Below, one piece after another: positions 33,552-41,987 of a DNA stretch of 64,000 nucleotides. The DNA lies in assembly GCF_958301595.1 (NCBI RefSeq), contig NZ_CATQJU010000001.1:1426001-1490000 (forward strand), read 5' to 3'. The translations under genes and the position numbers were made by a program. Numbering within the stretch: the first letter of the stretch is position 1; the number at the start of each line of letters is the position of its first letter. Under the pieces are notes generated by a model. The model worked only from the letters and a program-made list of their open reading frames with translations. It was not told the origin of the DNA and did no database searches. The DNA is from Porphyromonas vaginalis. GTDB lineage: Bacteria > Bacteroidota > Bacteroidia > Bacteroidales > Porphyromonadaceae.

Positions 33552-34808
33552 TTATTTAGCCAACTGAGCTTCCAGCTGAGCTATCTTCTTGTTTTGGTTT
33601 TCGATGGTCTGCAGGAGCGCGCTGAGCTCCTCATTGCCCATAGAGGTGGGGTACTCGGCAGAGACACGGAGGAGGAAGTCGCTCAGGACGTTCATATAGT
33701 TGGTAAAAGCAGCGTAAGGCGTCTCGTAGGGCGAGAATGCGCCTGGACCGCCCAACTTAGTGGTCATGTAGAAAAGGTGGTCGGAGCCCTGCAAATTGAT
33801 CCAGTCCTCCAGGAGTCGCTGGTCTCGTGAGAGACGGATGCGCTCGCCCCACTCCTCGAGTTTCTGTATGACACATTGCTGTAGCTCATTGCCTGTCCAT
33901 AGCGAAGTGTCTCGCTCCTCGCCCATACGGCTCACCGGATAAGTCGCTTGTATTGTGTCTTGCGGGGTGCAGTGCGTGGCAATCTCTTGAGGCGTGGTAA
34001 AGGTGAAGCCATGCTTAGAACCCTGCTCGGGAAGAGCGCGGAGGAACTCGAAGATGCCAGTCTCACGGCTCCATACAGATCCGAGTGTCTCTAGAGGCAG
34101 AGAGACCAAAGCATAGTCGCCTTGCTCAGCCTCCAGCGTAGCAAAAAACCGCTCCGTCGTGTAGGGGTAGAGCGGACTGTCGTACCGTGCGAAGTCGTGA
34201 GCGATCGCATCGGAGAGCTCTGCGTGACGCATCAGGAGAGATACTCCCTCGGTCGTAGCGTTGTACAGGTAGTTAGGACTCTTCCACGCTAGGAGGTGCT
34301 TGGCGCCCTCGGTGACGATTGCTTTGTACCCTTGGCTGTGGGCTATCTGTGCGATGCGGTCGCTGTAGATCAGCTCTGGATTGGAGAGCGTCACGGGAGC
34401 GACCCCAAGGAGCGAACTGATACGGGTGCGGTACATGCGCAGTTGGTTCGCATACTCCTCCTCATCGTACAGCCCGCAGAGCCCGTGCGAGATCGGCTCG
34501 CCGAGTATCTCGATACGCCCGCTCTTGACCAGTCGCTTGAGCAGCTGAATCATGTCTGGCGTGTGTAGCTCCATCTGCGTGAGCACCGAGCCAGAGAGCG
34601 TGAGCGCAACTCTAAAGTCGGGATGCGCCTCGATCAATTGCTCGATCAGTTCGAGGGCAGGTCTATAGGAGCGGTCTACCACTTGACGCAGTATCTCCTC
34701 ATTGGCAAAGTCGTCGTAATAGTAGTGGTCGCTACCGATATTGAAGAAGGGGTAGCTCTTGAGCCTAAATGGTTGGTGTAGGTAGAAGTGAAGTATAATC
34801 TGTATCAT
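33552..34808 (-). CDS. Glycoside hydrolase family 57 protein, possibly catalytically altered
   Basis: A 418-residue GH57-type protein (HFYLHQPFRLK, GSVLTQME, VKSGRIEILGEPISHGL, SNPELIYSDRIAQ, QGSDHLFYMTTK). It is encoded next to a GT4 glycogen-synthase-like gene as in other Bacteroidota glycogen loci, and overlaps none. The Glu of SNPELIYS fits the nucleophile position. The fourth conserved region, which I recall as DYETFGEH in close relatives and which supplies the acid/base Asp, reads LPLETLGSVW here. If that alignment holds, the enzyme lacks its acid/base. The C-terminus has a short coiled coil (LLQTIENQNKKIAQLEAQLAK). Confidence 0.85.
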   Translation of the reverse strand: MIQIILHFYLHQPFRLKSYPFFNIGSDHYYYDDFANEEILRQVVDRSYRPALELIEQLIEAHPDFRVALTLSGSVLTQMELHTPDMIQLLKRLVKSGRIEILGEPISHGLCGLYDEEEYANQLRMYRTRISSLLGVAPVTLSNPELIYSDRIAQIAHSQGYKAIVTEGAKHLLAWKSPNYLYNATTEGVSLLMRHAELSDAIAHDFARYDSPLYPYTTERFFATLEAEQGDYALVSLPLETLGSVWSRETGIFEFLRALPEQGSKHGFTFTTPQEIATHCTPQDTIQATYPVSRMGEERDTSLWTGNELQQCVIQKLEEWGERIRLSRDQRLLEDWINLQGSDHLFYMTTKLGGPGAFSPYETPYAAFTNYMNVLSDFLLRVSAEYPTSMGNEELSALLQTIENQNKKIAQLEAQLAK

Positions 34809-34841
34809 AGGAAGGTGGAGAAGTCGTTTGTCAAAGGGGGG

Positions 34842-36098
34842 TTATACAAGTCGGTCATAGATAGCTCTGAGGCGCAGTCCAGCTTTGCTCCAGACGATAT
34901 TGTTGACTTCCTCGATACCCTTTTGCTTGAGATGCTCGTGGAGCGTCGGATAGGAGACGAGAGCGTGCATAGCGTCGGCCATAGCGTCCACGTCCCAGTA
35001 GTCAGTCTTGATCGCGTAGCGCAGGATCTCGGCGCAACCACTCTGCTTGGAGATAATGCTCGGCACGCCACACTGCATAGCCTCTAGCGGTGAGATGCCA
35101 AAAGGCTCCGACACAGAGGGCATCACGTAGACATCGCTCGAGCGAAGCATCTCATAGACCTGCCGCCCCCGTAGGAAGCCCGTGAAGTGAAAGCGGTCGG
35201 CTATACGCTTGCGAGCCACGAGGTCAATCATCTTGTCCATCATATCGCCATTGCCCGCCATCACAAAGCGAATGCCGTCGGTATGCTGTAGCACCTTGTG
35301 AGCTGCCTCGACGAAGTACTCAGGTCCTTTTTGCATCGTAATACGCCCTAGGAAGGTAATCACCTTGTCGCCCGTATGTTGCTTATTGGGCAAAGCTAAT
35401 AGCTCAGGACTAAGCGGCTCGACAGCGTTGTGGACGGTAAAGACCTTGTCGGGGCTCTGACCATACTTGTCGATGACGGTTCGTCGGGTCAGGTTGCTCA
35501 CACAGACGATAGCGTCTGCGTAGTCCATCCCTTGTCGCTCGATCGCATAGACCTGCGGATTGACATTGCCACGACTGCGGTCGAAGTCGGTCGCATGCAC
35601 ATGGATCACCAGCGGCTTTCCCGTAACCATCTTCGTATGAATCCCCGCAGGGTAGGTGAGCCAGTCGTGCGAGTGAATGATGTCGCACGGCACCGTCCGC
35701 GCTATGACGCCCGCCACGATCGAGTAGTTGTTGATCTCCTCCAGCAGGTTGTCTGGATAAGCTCCGCTAAACTCCAGACAGCCCAAGTCGTTGGGGCAGC
35801 GATAGCGAAAGTCATCGTAAATGTGCTCTCTCGCAGCCTGGTAGTAGTTCACCTCCGCCTCATTGTGTAGCCGTGAGCGCAGATACTCGGCACTATGATC
35901 ATGGTAAACGATCGGCGTGCGGTCGGCGCCAACCAGCGTAATGTGCGAAGTGTCCTCATCGCCATACAGCTTAGGCACGACAAAGGTTATATCCATATCG
36001 CTCTGCTCGGCCATACCATTGGTCAAGCCGTAGCTAGCTGTGCCTAGCCCTCCCGAAATGTGTGGGGGAAACTCCCACCCGTACATCAATACTCTCAT
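34842..36098 (-). CDS. GT4 glycosyltransferase, glycogen-synthase-like
   Basis: A 418-residue GT-B enzyme that likely elongates glycogen. N-terminal MRVLMYGWEFPPHISGGLGTA is the nucleotide-sugar transferase start with the GGLGTA loop; DIIHSHDWLTYPAG, VSNLTRRTVIDKYGQ, TFLGRITMQKGPEYFVEAA and the C-terminal EPFGISPLEAMQCGVPSI (EX7E motif) complete the family signature. First gene of a leftward operon with GH57, dcp and the lamin-tail protein. The debranching enzyme lies upstream beyond one other gene, so glycogen synthesis and turnover are grouped here. Confidence 0.9.
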   Translation of the reverse strand: MRVLMYGWEFPPHISGGLGTASYGLTNGMAEQSDMDITFVVPKLYGDEDTSHITLVGADRTPIVYHDHSAEYLRSRLHNEAEVNYYQAAREHIYDDFRYRCPNDLGCLEFSGAYPDNLLEEINNYSIVAGVIARTVPCDIIHSHDWLTYPAGIHTKMVTGKPLVIHVHATDFDRSRGNVNPQVYAIERQGMDYADAIVCVSNLTRRTVIDKYGQSPDKVFTVHNAVEPLSPELLALPNKQHTGDKVITFLGRITMQKGPEYFVEAAHKVLQHTDGIRFVMAGNGDMMDKMIDLVARKRIADRFHFTGFLRGRQVYEMLRSSDVYVMPSVSEPFGISPLEAMQCGVPSIISKQSGCAEILRYAIKTDYWDVDAMADAMHALVSYPTLHEHLKQKGIEEVNNIVWSKAGLRLRAIYDRLV

Positions 36099-36151
36099 CT
36101 TACAAGAACATCTTCATAGGTCTCACTTGTCGCGTTAAGAGGCAATCTCTA

Positions 36152-37024
36152 TCAAAGTAGTATCTTTTGAGTGAACGGTGTGGAGCCGTCTGCAAATTCT
36201 ATATGAATCACATATGGTTGATTAGGGTATGGGAGCGACAAGACAAACTCCTGCGGATTGGCTATATCATACGCTTTTGTGTAGCCTGCGATATTTGAGA
36301 GGGTAATGCACGTCATAGGACGCTCACTATTAATGAGCAGTTTACCACGTTCAACCTCTATCTGAGGTATATTCTTATCTTCCATATGCTGTACCGCCAC
36401 AGGCTTAGACTTCAGCAGATGAGTAGGGATGTAGCGACCTCGATAGTATCCTGTCTCTAGCTCGAGAAATCTTACTGTGTATAATGTGTCTGGGGAAACA
36501 CTCGAATTTTTGCCATAAGAATGAGCAAGCCCCCACCCTCCTAAAGTGATTGTAGCCTCAGAACGTCCAGAAAAGTCAGCAAGCATCATCTTCTGTCCAG
36601 TCGTTGTCAGAAAGTAAAAGTAGAATCCAGGGAGCGGCTCGCCCCCAGGTTCTGATGGTCCCATAGTCTCATGCACAAAGCAACCCTCTACAGTGACGTA
36701 TTTTGCGCCTTTATGGAGTTGCTCGAAGTCGTAGCTGTAGACATCACCATCTTGCCTACAGACAAAGTGGTAGATGCTGTCTAGCTGTATAGGCTTACCC
36801 GATAGTGTTTGTGTATTGGACTGCGGATTTGCCACAGTAGCATACACCCCCTCCTTAATTTGTATCGGGATATAAGCTTCATCAGTCATAATTGCAAGGA
36901 CACGCCCTCGCGCTTGGTCTGTAGGATGCTCCACTGTCGTAAGGAGACCATCCCAAGTCCACTGTGCCGAGGCGATCAGTCCGCAACTGAGTAGTATCGT
37001 TAGTAATAGCAGTTGGTGTCTCAT
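36152..37024 (-). CDS. Secreted protein with a T9SS-type C-terminal domain
   Basis: A 290-residue protein with a signal peptide (LLLTILLSCGLIASAQ). The body is beta-rich with no motif I know. The last 70 residues fit a type A T9SS sorting domain: GKLLINSERPMTCITLSNIAG, YDIANPQEFVLSLPYPNQPY, VIHIEFADG and the ending QKILL. It would be secreted and anchored through the type IX system. It sits between two glycogen genes but has its own TACCTTTG promoter, and is more A+T rich than they are, suggesting a later arrival. Confidence 0.7.
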   Translation of the reverse strand: MRHQLLLLTILLSCGLIASAQWTWDGLLTTVEHPTDQARGRVLAIMTDEAYIPIQIKEGVYATVANPQSNTQTLSGKPIQLDSIYHFVCRQDGDVYSYDFEQLHKGAKYVTVEGCFVHETMGPSEPGGEPLPGFYFYFLTTTGQKMMLADFSGRSEATITLGGWGLAHSYGKNSSVSPDTLYTVRFLELETGYYRGRYIPTHLLKSKPVAVQHMEDKNIPQIEVERGKLLINSERPMTCITLSNIAGYTKAYDIANPQEFVLSLPYPNQPYVIHIEFADGSTPFTQKILL

Positions 37025-37049
37025 AGTTTCGTAGGCTTTAGTGATACTT

Positions 37050-37057
37050 CAAAGGTA
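37050..37057 (-). promoter_or_regulatory. TACCTTTG -7 element for the T9SS cargo gene
   Basis: Minus-strand TACCTTTG about 26 bp before the start codon, just past the stop of the debranching enzyme gene. Confidence 0.55.
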
Positions 37058-37076
37058 AGGGTATTTATTGGTCCGC

Positions 37077-39083
37077 TCATCTTGTAGGACGCTCTTCGTT
37101 GCTGGTTGTATAGTATAGATAGTTAGCCAGAGGGGTCTCCTCGCTGTTGTATCGCTCGAGGGTCACCAAGGCGCGCAAAACCTCCGCACAGCTCATCGCA
37201 AAGGATATACCGCCGTGACTATCGTAGGGCGGGTTGCCGTCGTATAGCTCGCTCAGTGTCGAGATGCCGTGATGCTGTAGCTCATCCTGTATATCCCCGA
37301 GTAGGCGCGCTAGGTGGGTCACACCGCTACGCCCATTGATCTTCAGATAGGCATCCGTGTAGGCACCCAGTAGCCACGGCCACGCGGAGCCATTGTAGTA
37401 AGCATGCTCTCGCTGCTCCTGAAGCCCGCTGCACTGCTCCACATAACCCTCACTGCGGGGGCTCAGCGAGCGAATCCCCTTTGGCGTGAGTAGCTCAGAG
37501 GTCACGATCCCTAGCACTTGTCGCTGCTTAGCACGGCTCAGCGGGCAGAACGGTAGCGAGATAGCTATCAGCATATCGGGTCGGACAGCCCGCTCACGAT
37601 AGCCCTCCTTGGTCACGTAGTCATATAGGTAGCCGTAGGGATTAACAAAAGTCTGCTCGAAAGCAGGTCCCAAGCGCTCGATCACGCTCGCCAGCTCCTC
37701 GGGAAAGTTTTCTGCGCCACGAGCCTCACGGTAGAAGCAGAGCGCATTGTACCACAAGCCGTTTACCTCCACCAGATAGCCCCGTCGTGGCACGACCGCT
37801 TGCCCCGCTATCGTTGAGTCCATCCAGGTGACTGGAGGCGTGCCGCTCCCCTCGGCATAGAGCAGTCCATTAGGCTCGATGCGCAGGATCGGATGACGGT
37901 CGCTCAGGTAGTAGTCGATGATGCGCCCTACGAAGTCTAGGTAGAAGGAGCGGTGGCTATCGTCTGGATACTCAGCGAGGAAGAGCTGTATAGCACGTAT
38001 CGCCCAGAGCCCGACGTCAGGGTCACGCACCCCCTCCATATCTAGTGGTAGCTCTATCTGCTTGATGAAGTTGATACTGCTCCGTATGAAGGTGCTCATC
38101 ACATTGTGAAAGCGCTCCGGATGATCGCTATAGATCGAGCAACCAGGCAAAGCGACCATTTCATCTCTCGCCCGCACCCCATACCAGGGGAAGCCCGCGA
38201 GGATGTAGTGTCTATTGGATTCTGGTTTATAGTAAAACTGGCTACAAGCGTTGCGTAGACAGCTCCGCAGATCCACCCGCGCCTTGCGATGCGCCACCTC
38301 CGAGTCAAAGAGCTCTGGCAGCGTGGTCACGTCTACCTCCTCTAGTTGTGCGGTGAAGTAGACCGACTCACCATTGCGCAGATCCATCTCGAAGTAGCCC
38401 GGCGAATAGAGGTCTTCGCAGCTTTCGTACCCTCGTATCTGCTCCTTAGGGTAGTGCAGGTTCTTGATCCAGTACCCCTCATCGACCCAATGCGAGGGGG
38501 CATCCACCTGCATGTATAGATCGGGATAACCCTCATAGAGACAGGTGCGCACACCCGTCGTGCCGACTGGGTGGACGGTCGTGTCGGCGGTATCGTTTTC
38601 ATGCGATAGGAGGATCACATCCCTAAAGGCGACCACAGGGCGCAACCGCAGAGTGGTCTCGCTGTGACTGTCGAGGAGCGTAAACTTGATAATCACCTGA
38701 TTCTTGTAGTGGCAGAAGATTGACTCTCGCTGCAGGACCACCCCGCCCACGCGGTATATCGTGCGGGGCATCTTGTCTATGTTGTACTCTCGTATGTACT
38801 TGTGCCCATTGGGATAGACCGTGCCATCGCCGTAGAGATGCACCCCGAGGTTAAACTCTGCCCCATGCTGTATCACCGTAGCGTCTAGCGATGAGAGGAG
38901 GACATGATTGTGACGGCTCAGGTGAGGCAGCGGCACCACGAGCAGACCGTGATACTTGCGCGTGTTGCACCCCACGAGGGTCGTACAGTTGAAGGCCCCC
39001 CCACGGTTAGAGCGTATATGCTCCAGCTGTAGCGAGCGGTCTAGGTTAGAAAGTGTCGTGCGGTCAAACTTGAGATAACTCAT
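37077..39083 (-). CDS. Glycogen debranching enzyme (amylo-alpha-1,6-glucosidase)
   Basis: A 668-residue protein. N-terminal GDE_N domain (SNRGGAFNCTTLVGCNTRKY, HGLLVVPLPHLSRHNHVLL, GHKYIREYNID) and a C-terminal (alpha/alpha)6 GH133-type catalytic domain from about residue 290 (AGFPWYGVRARDEMVALPG, VTWMDSTIAG, VEVNGLWYNALCFY, YYNGSAWPWLLGAYTDA). The Asp in WMDS and the Glu in VEVNGLWYN are in the expected active-site stretches. It cuts alpha-1,6 branches of cytosolic glycogen, complementing the nearby GT4 and GH57. It has its own promoter and a structured leader. Confidence 0.92.
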   Translation of the reverse strand: MSYLKFDRTTLSNLDRSLQLEHIRSNRGGAFNCTTLVGCNTRKYHGLLVVPLPHLSRHNHVLLSSLDATVIQHGAEFNLGVHLYGDGTVYPNGHKYIREYNIDKMPRTIYRVGGVVLQRESIFCHYKNQVIIKFTLLDSHSETTLRLRPVVAFRDVILLSHENDTADTTVHPVGTTGVRTCLYEGYPDLYMQVDAPSHWVDEGYWIKNLHYPKEQIRGYESCEDLYSPGYFEMDLRNGESVYFTAQLEEVDVTTLPELFDSEVAHRKARVDLRSCLRNACSQFYYKPESNRHYILAGFPWYGVRARDEMVALPGCSIYSDHPERFHNVMSTFIRSSINFIKQIELPLDMEGVRDPDVGLWAIRAIQLFLAEYPDDSHRSFYLDFVGRIIDYYLSDRHPILRIEPNGLLYAEGSGTPPVTWMDSTIAGQAVVPRRGYLVEVNGLWYNALCFYREARGAENFPEELASVIERLGPAFEQTFVNPYGYLYDYVTKEGYRERAVRPDMLIAISLPFCPLSRAKQRQVLGIVTSELLTPKGIRSLSPRSEGYVEQCSGLQEQREHAYYNGSAWPWLLGAYTDAYLKINGRSGVTHLARLLGDIQDELQHHGISTLSELYDGNPPYDSHGGISFAMSCAEVLRALVTLERYNSEETPLANYLYYTTSNEERPTR

Positions 39084-39112
39084 AGATAGTAAATTACTTG
39101 GGAGTTATGATG

Positions 39113-39202
39113 CGACCGCTCCTCGACGTGCGCCAGAGACGAGCGTACTCTGGCGAGGTGGCGAGCGGTCTGGAGGATAGTCCTCTCTGCGTTGCTAAGA
39201 TA
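39113..39202 (-). promoter_or_regulatory. Promoter and structured leader of the debranching enzyme gene
   Basis: Minus-strand TATCTTAG (39195-39202) is a one-base variant of the -7 element. The leader of about 105 nt folds into a nested stem: GACCGCTC/GAGCGGTC (39163-39170 with 39114-39121) around CGCCAGAG/CTCTGGCG (39148-39155 with 39131-39138). Confidence 0.55.
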
Positions 39203-39237
39203 CGAATTAACCGCTGAACGGAGGTTAAATTCCCGCT

Positions 39238-39272
39238 AAACGAACAGTTCCCTCCGAAGAAACTGGAGTTTC
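39238..39272. repeat. Two symmetric boxes 22 bp apart
   Basis: AAACGAACAGTT (centre 39243.5) and GAAACTGGAGTTTC (centre 39265.5). Same half-site as the array near 58.0 kb, in minimal form. Confidence 0.5.
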
Positions 39273-39276
39273 ACCC

Positions 39277-39376
39277 AGGGCTGACGCGTTATATATAATG
39301 AACTCATCGACCACTCTACTCCTCGCTGGTCGCTAATGTATAGTTTCTGAAAGAGCAATTATGATGCGTCAGCCCT
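39277..39376. repeat. R2 repeat, copy c, with intact inverted ends
   Basis: Best-preserved R2: the ends AGGGCTGACGC and GCGTCAGCCCT are perfect 11-bp inverted repeats, with TTATATATAATG and a TTATGAT block just inside. About 100 bp, no coding capacity; MITE-like. Confidence 0.75.
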
Positions 39377-39710
39377 AGCTGGTAAAAATCGACGCCGACT
39401 CACTACAATAATTTAGATCTGACTACATATCGAAACGGCATTGTGTCGGGGAAAAGTGATTTCCACCTAGATATTTCAAAATCTCCACGTGGGGAATAAA
39501 AAATTCTTCGGAGGAATGAAATGAAACTTCGGAGGAATGAAATGAAACTTCGGAAGAAATGAATCATGCCCACGTGGAAAATAAAAAACATCCACGTGGA
39601 GATTGTCCTCTTCCTGAAAAAAGTACACAGTTGGGAAGGTATTACTGAGATGGTACTCGGGTCATTTTTGTTAGTCCTGTGAGTGTACTCATTTGTTAGT
39701 TTTGCTCCTG

Positions 39711-40751
39711 CTAGGGTACACGACTTGTGGTCGTTTTTACTGCGGAGGTACACAAAGATAGGTCTTTGTGTGGAGTTAAGCGGCATGAGCTCGGAGATTT
39801 GAGGCTCGGAGCTTTTGGTGAATTGTTCTTAGATGTCTGTTTCTTAGAGGGTTGTGTGGTTATAGGGTTGGGGTAATCTGGTATGAGCATCTGCATCGGA
39901 GTCTTCTTGTTGATGGCTCGATGAGGACGCGCTGTGTTATAGAGAGCAATCGTTTGCGAGAGGATCTCTCGAACTTGATCTATGGGCTTATCCTCGAAGT
40001 TGTAGAGCCAGTCGTTCTTGATGATCCCGTTAAGTCGCTCTGCCATAGCGTTGTGGAGAGGGTTGCCTGTCTGGGTGACACTGGTTACGATGCCTAGGCT
40101 GGCCTCGTAGTCGGTCATCTGCTTGGAGACATATTGACAGCCTCGGTCGCTATGGAAGATGAGCCCTTTGAGGTCAAAGCCATGCTTCTGGTAGAAGTCA
40201 ACGGTCTGTCTTAGTGCGTTGTAGGGGCCCTCTGTGGAGAGCGTGGGCTGCAGGTCAAAGCCGGTGATGATGCGGCTATAAGCGTCCATCGTCAGGGAGA
40301 GATATGCGAAGCCCCCTAAACATTTGACGTAGGTTATGTCTGAGACGGTGAGCCGGCAATGGTCAGTGGCAATGTATTTAGGGGTGGTGTTCAGGTGGTC
40401 TTGGAAGCCGTGATTAACCACTCCCTTGGTCGTCTGGGGTGGACGCTTGTGCTTGCGACTTCTCAGCAGCATATCGTTGGCTCCTAAGACTTTGTACAGC
40501 CAGTCGCGACCTACTTGGAAAGTCCCTTCGAAGTATTCGTTGGTACACTGCTGAAGGGTGTCTACGCCTGCCCTGTGGAGCTTACTTCGCACATACTGGC
40601 AATAGTGTAGGACGGAGGCTACTTTGACATCTTCGTCTTGCTCGGTGAAGGTGTGCTTGTAGTAGCCTTTGCGGCTGACTTCTAGTAGCTGACAAAGGTA
40701 GGTTATGGAGAGCTTTTGATCTCTCACTTTGGCGTGTTCAAGCTGTCTCAC
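39711..40751 (-). CDS. IS3-family transposase OrfB (DDE integrase core)
   Basis: A 346-residue retroviral-integrase-type transposase. HTH_21-like N-terminus, then rve core with the DDE triad visible: TVSDITYV (first Asp), FHSDRGCQY (second Asp) and AERLNGIIKNDW (Glu). The closing YNTARPHRAINKKTPMQ is the usual end; about 45 extra residues follow (THPSKK-like, Lys/Ser-rich), longer than typical. The nominal start is a GTG overlapping the orfA stop, so it is more likely made as an OrfAB fusion by -1 frameshifting at a run of nine A residues. Confidence 0.93.
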   Translation of the reverse strand: MRQLEHAKVRDQKLSITYLCQLLEVSRKGYYKHTFTEQDEDVKVASVLHYCQYVRSKLHRAGVDTLQQCTNEYFEGTFQVGRDWLYKVLGANDMLLRSRKHKRPPQTTKGVVNHGFQDHLNTTPKYIATDHCRLTVSDITYVKCLGGFAYLSLTMDAYSRIITGFDLQPTLSTEGPYNALRQTVDFYQKHGFDLKGLIFHSDRGCQYVSKQMTDYEASLGIVTSVTQTGNPLHNAMAERLNGIIKNDWLYNFEDKPIDQVREILSQTIALYNTARPHRAINKKTPMQMLIPDYPNPITTQPSKKQTSKNNSPKAPSLKSPSSCRLTPHKDLSLCTSAVKTTTSRVP

Positions 40752-41128
40752 GGCTGCAAATCGGTCTTTTTTTTTAGATCAATATGGTAGCGATTCAGGA
40801 CCTCTTCGAGTAGTGTCTTGTTGACTAAGGCTTTGCTCTCAGCCTGGAAAAGGGCTGTTTTGAGGCGAGCGTTTTCGCGCTTGAGTTCTGCGTACTCTGG
40901 ATCTACGTCTTTGTTCTTGTTTGTCTTGCTCATAGTGCTACTGCTGCTTTGGTTGGGTAACTCTACTCCAAAGGTACGCAACCAATTTCGAATGGTGCGT
41001 GTGGTAATGCCGTAGCGCTGGCTGGTCGTGGCGATGCTCTCGCCAGTGGCTAGGAGGTCATCAATGACTCTCCACTTGAAATCTAGGGGATATCCCTTTC
41101 GTCCTCGGTTACTTTTTTCTTCTTTCAT
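40748..41128 (-). CDS. IS3-family transposase OrfA (HTH)
   Basis: A 126-residue protein with an N-terminal helix-turn-helix (FKWRVIDDLLATGESIATTS, QRYGITTRTIRNWLRTFG) and a C-terminal leucine-zipper-like coil (EYAELKRENARLKTALFQAES). It binds the IS ends. CTAAAAAAAAAG near its 3' end is a slippery sequence; the -1 frame leads into orfB. Confidence 0.92.
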   Translation of the reverse strand: MKEEKSNRGRKGYPLDFKWRVIDDLLATGESIATTSQRYGITTRTIRNWLRTFGVELPNQSSSSTMSKTNKNKDVDPEYAELKRENARLKTALFQAESKALVNKTLLEEVLNRYHIDLKKKTDLQP

Positions 41129-41280
41129 AGTTGTTGGGGTTGGCTTCCCAACTGTGTACTATTTCAGGAGAGGACAGATTTGAGATTCCCCACGTGGATA
41201 TTCGAGAAAGGAGGGAATCGGACGAATTTCCCCGTAAAGATATGTAAATAGAGATTAGAGGTTAGAGATTAGAGGTCTCG

Positions 41281-41697
41281 GAGTGAATCGGAACAATCGG
41301 AGGGATTGGAGCGATACGACCGCTTGCGGTCGGACGAATCATAGCCCCCAGTCGGAGGGGCTACGCCCCGAACGACTGGGGGTAGGAGTGCCATGTGAAG
41401 TAAGCGACCTCCCCATTGTGGGAGGTCGGACTGGAGCTGTAACTATAAGTTGCGTCTAGTCCGACCCACAAGGGGGCGATAAGTTGCTATCATCTTGTCC
41501 CCGAGGGTCGTTCGGGGCTTTGCCCCTCCGCCCCACGGCTATGATTCGTCGGACCTCTTGCGAGGTCCTATCCATCAGGGCGGATCGGAGGGTGGCTTAG
41601 AGATTAGATGCTAGAGATTAGAGATCCAATCACTCTGATAGCTCCGATGGTTCCGATAGCTAACAGCCAATAGCTAACAGCCAACAGCCAATCCATG
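41281..41697. repeat. Hairpin-rich element with 13-bp inverted ends, plus short repeats
   Basis: ACGAATCATAGCC (41334-41346) and GGCTATGATTCGT (41537-41549) bound a stretch with strong hairpins: CCCCCAGTCG/CGACTGGGGG (41345-41382, with GGGGC-TAC-GCCCC inside), GACCTCCC/GGGAGGTC (about 41406-41428) competing with GGTCGGACT/AGTCCGACC (41424-41466), and GGGGC-TTT-GCCCC. Outside it on each side stands one more hairpin (GACCGC-TT-GCGGTC; GACCTC-TTGC-GAGGTC). No protein. The remainder to 41697 is TTAGAGATTAGA and AGCTAACAGCCAA short repeats. Confidence 0.6.
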
Positions 41698-41786
41698 GTT
41701 GACACATTATATATAGTGACCTCATCTATGCCTCGCTTGTCGCTAATGGGTTGCTTCTGAAAAGACGATTATAATGCGTCACCCCT
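41698..41786. repeat. R2 repeat, copy d
   Basis: From GGTTGACACATTATATATAG to GATTATAATGCGTCACCCCT. With copy c it brackets R1 copy 2 (plus the hairpin-rich element), repeating the R2-R1-R2 order of locus 1. Confidence 0.7.
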
Positions 41787-41817
41787 GGAGTTTCACCCAA
41801 GTGGTACTGATAGTTGG

Positions 41818-41853
41818 CTCAAAAAAAAGACTAGGAGGCGAACCCCCTAGTCA
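41818..41853 (-). terminator. Terminator of the mutL operon, beyond the duplicated 3' end
   Basis: On the minus strand GACTAGGGGG and CCTCCTAGTC form a hairpin followed by eight T residues. It stands just past the duplicated mutL tail rather than just past mutL itself. Confidence 0.75.
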
Positions 41854-41877
41854 GGTAGATAGAGTAATAGATTGTGT

Positions 41878-41987
41878 GGATTAGAACCACTTGTCGATCT
41901 CCTCGGAAGTGAGCGAGACCATGATGGAGCGTCCGAGCGGGTCGAACTGCGAGTTGGGCGTCAGAAAGAGGTCGGAGATGATCTGAC
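41878..41987 (-). pseudogene. Duplicate of the mutL 3' end
   Basis: This 110-bp stretch repeats 42220-42329, the last 35 or so codons of mutL and its stop, with only a few substitutions. It encodes IISDLFLTPNSQFDPLGR and SLTSEEIDKWF, but its frame begins in unrelated sequence. It is the probable original 3' end, separated from the gene by a 232-bp insertion that brought or left its own copy. Confidence 0.85.

Larger units (their letters stand above)
39605..41175. mobile_element. IS3-family insertion sequence, 1571 bp, complete
   Basis: Flanked by the 5-bp duplication AGATT (39600-39604 and 41176-41180). Ends are imperfect inverted repeats of about 32-34 bp: left starts GTCCTCTTCCTGAAAA, and the right, read inward, starts GTCCTCTCCTGAAATA; both continue to GTACACAGTTGGGAAG. 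Contains orfA and orfB in overlapping frames. The near-perfect structure indicates a fairly recent insertion. Confidence 0.93.
39395..41280. repeat. R1 repeat, copy 2, split by the IS element
   Basis: Left part 39395-39604, right part 41176-41280. Box centres 39466.5 (degenerate CCACCTAG), 39488.5, 39510, 39531, 39552, 39573.5 and 39595.5, then after the IS 41193.5. Subtracting the IS and one 5-bp target copy puts the last box 22 bp after the previous one. Right flank matches copy 1 (TAAAGATATGTAAATAGAG). Confidence 0.82.
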
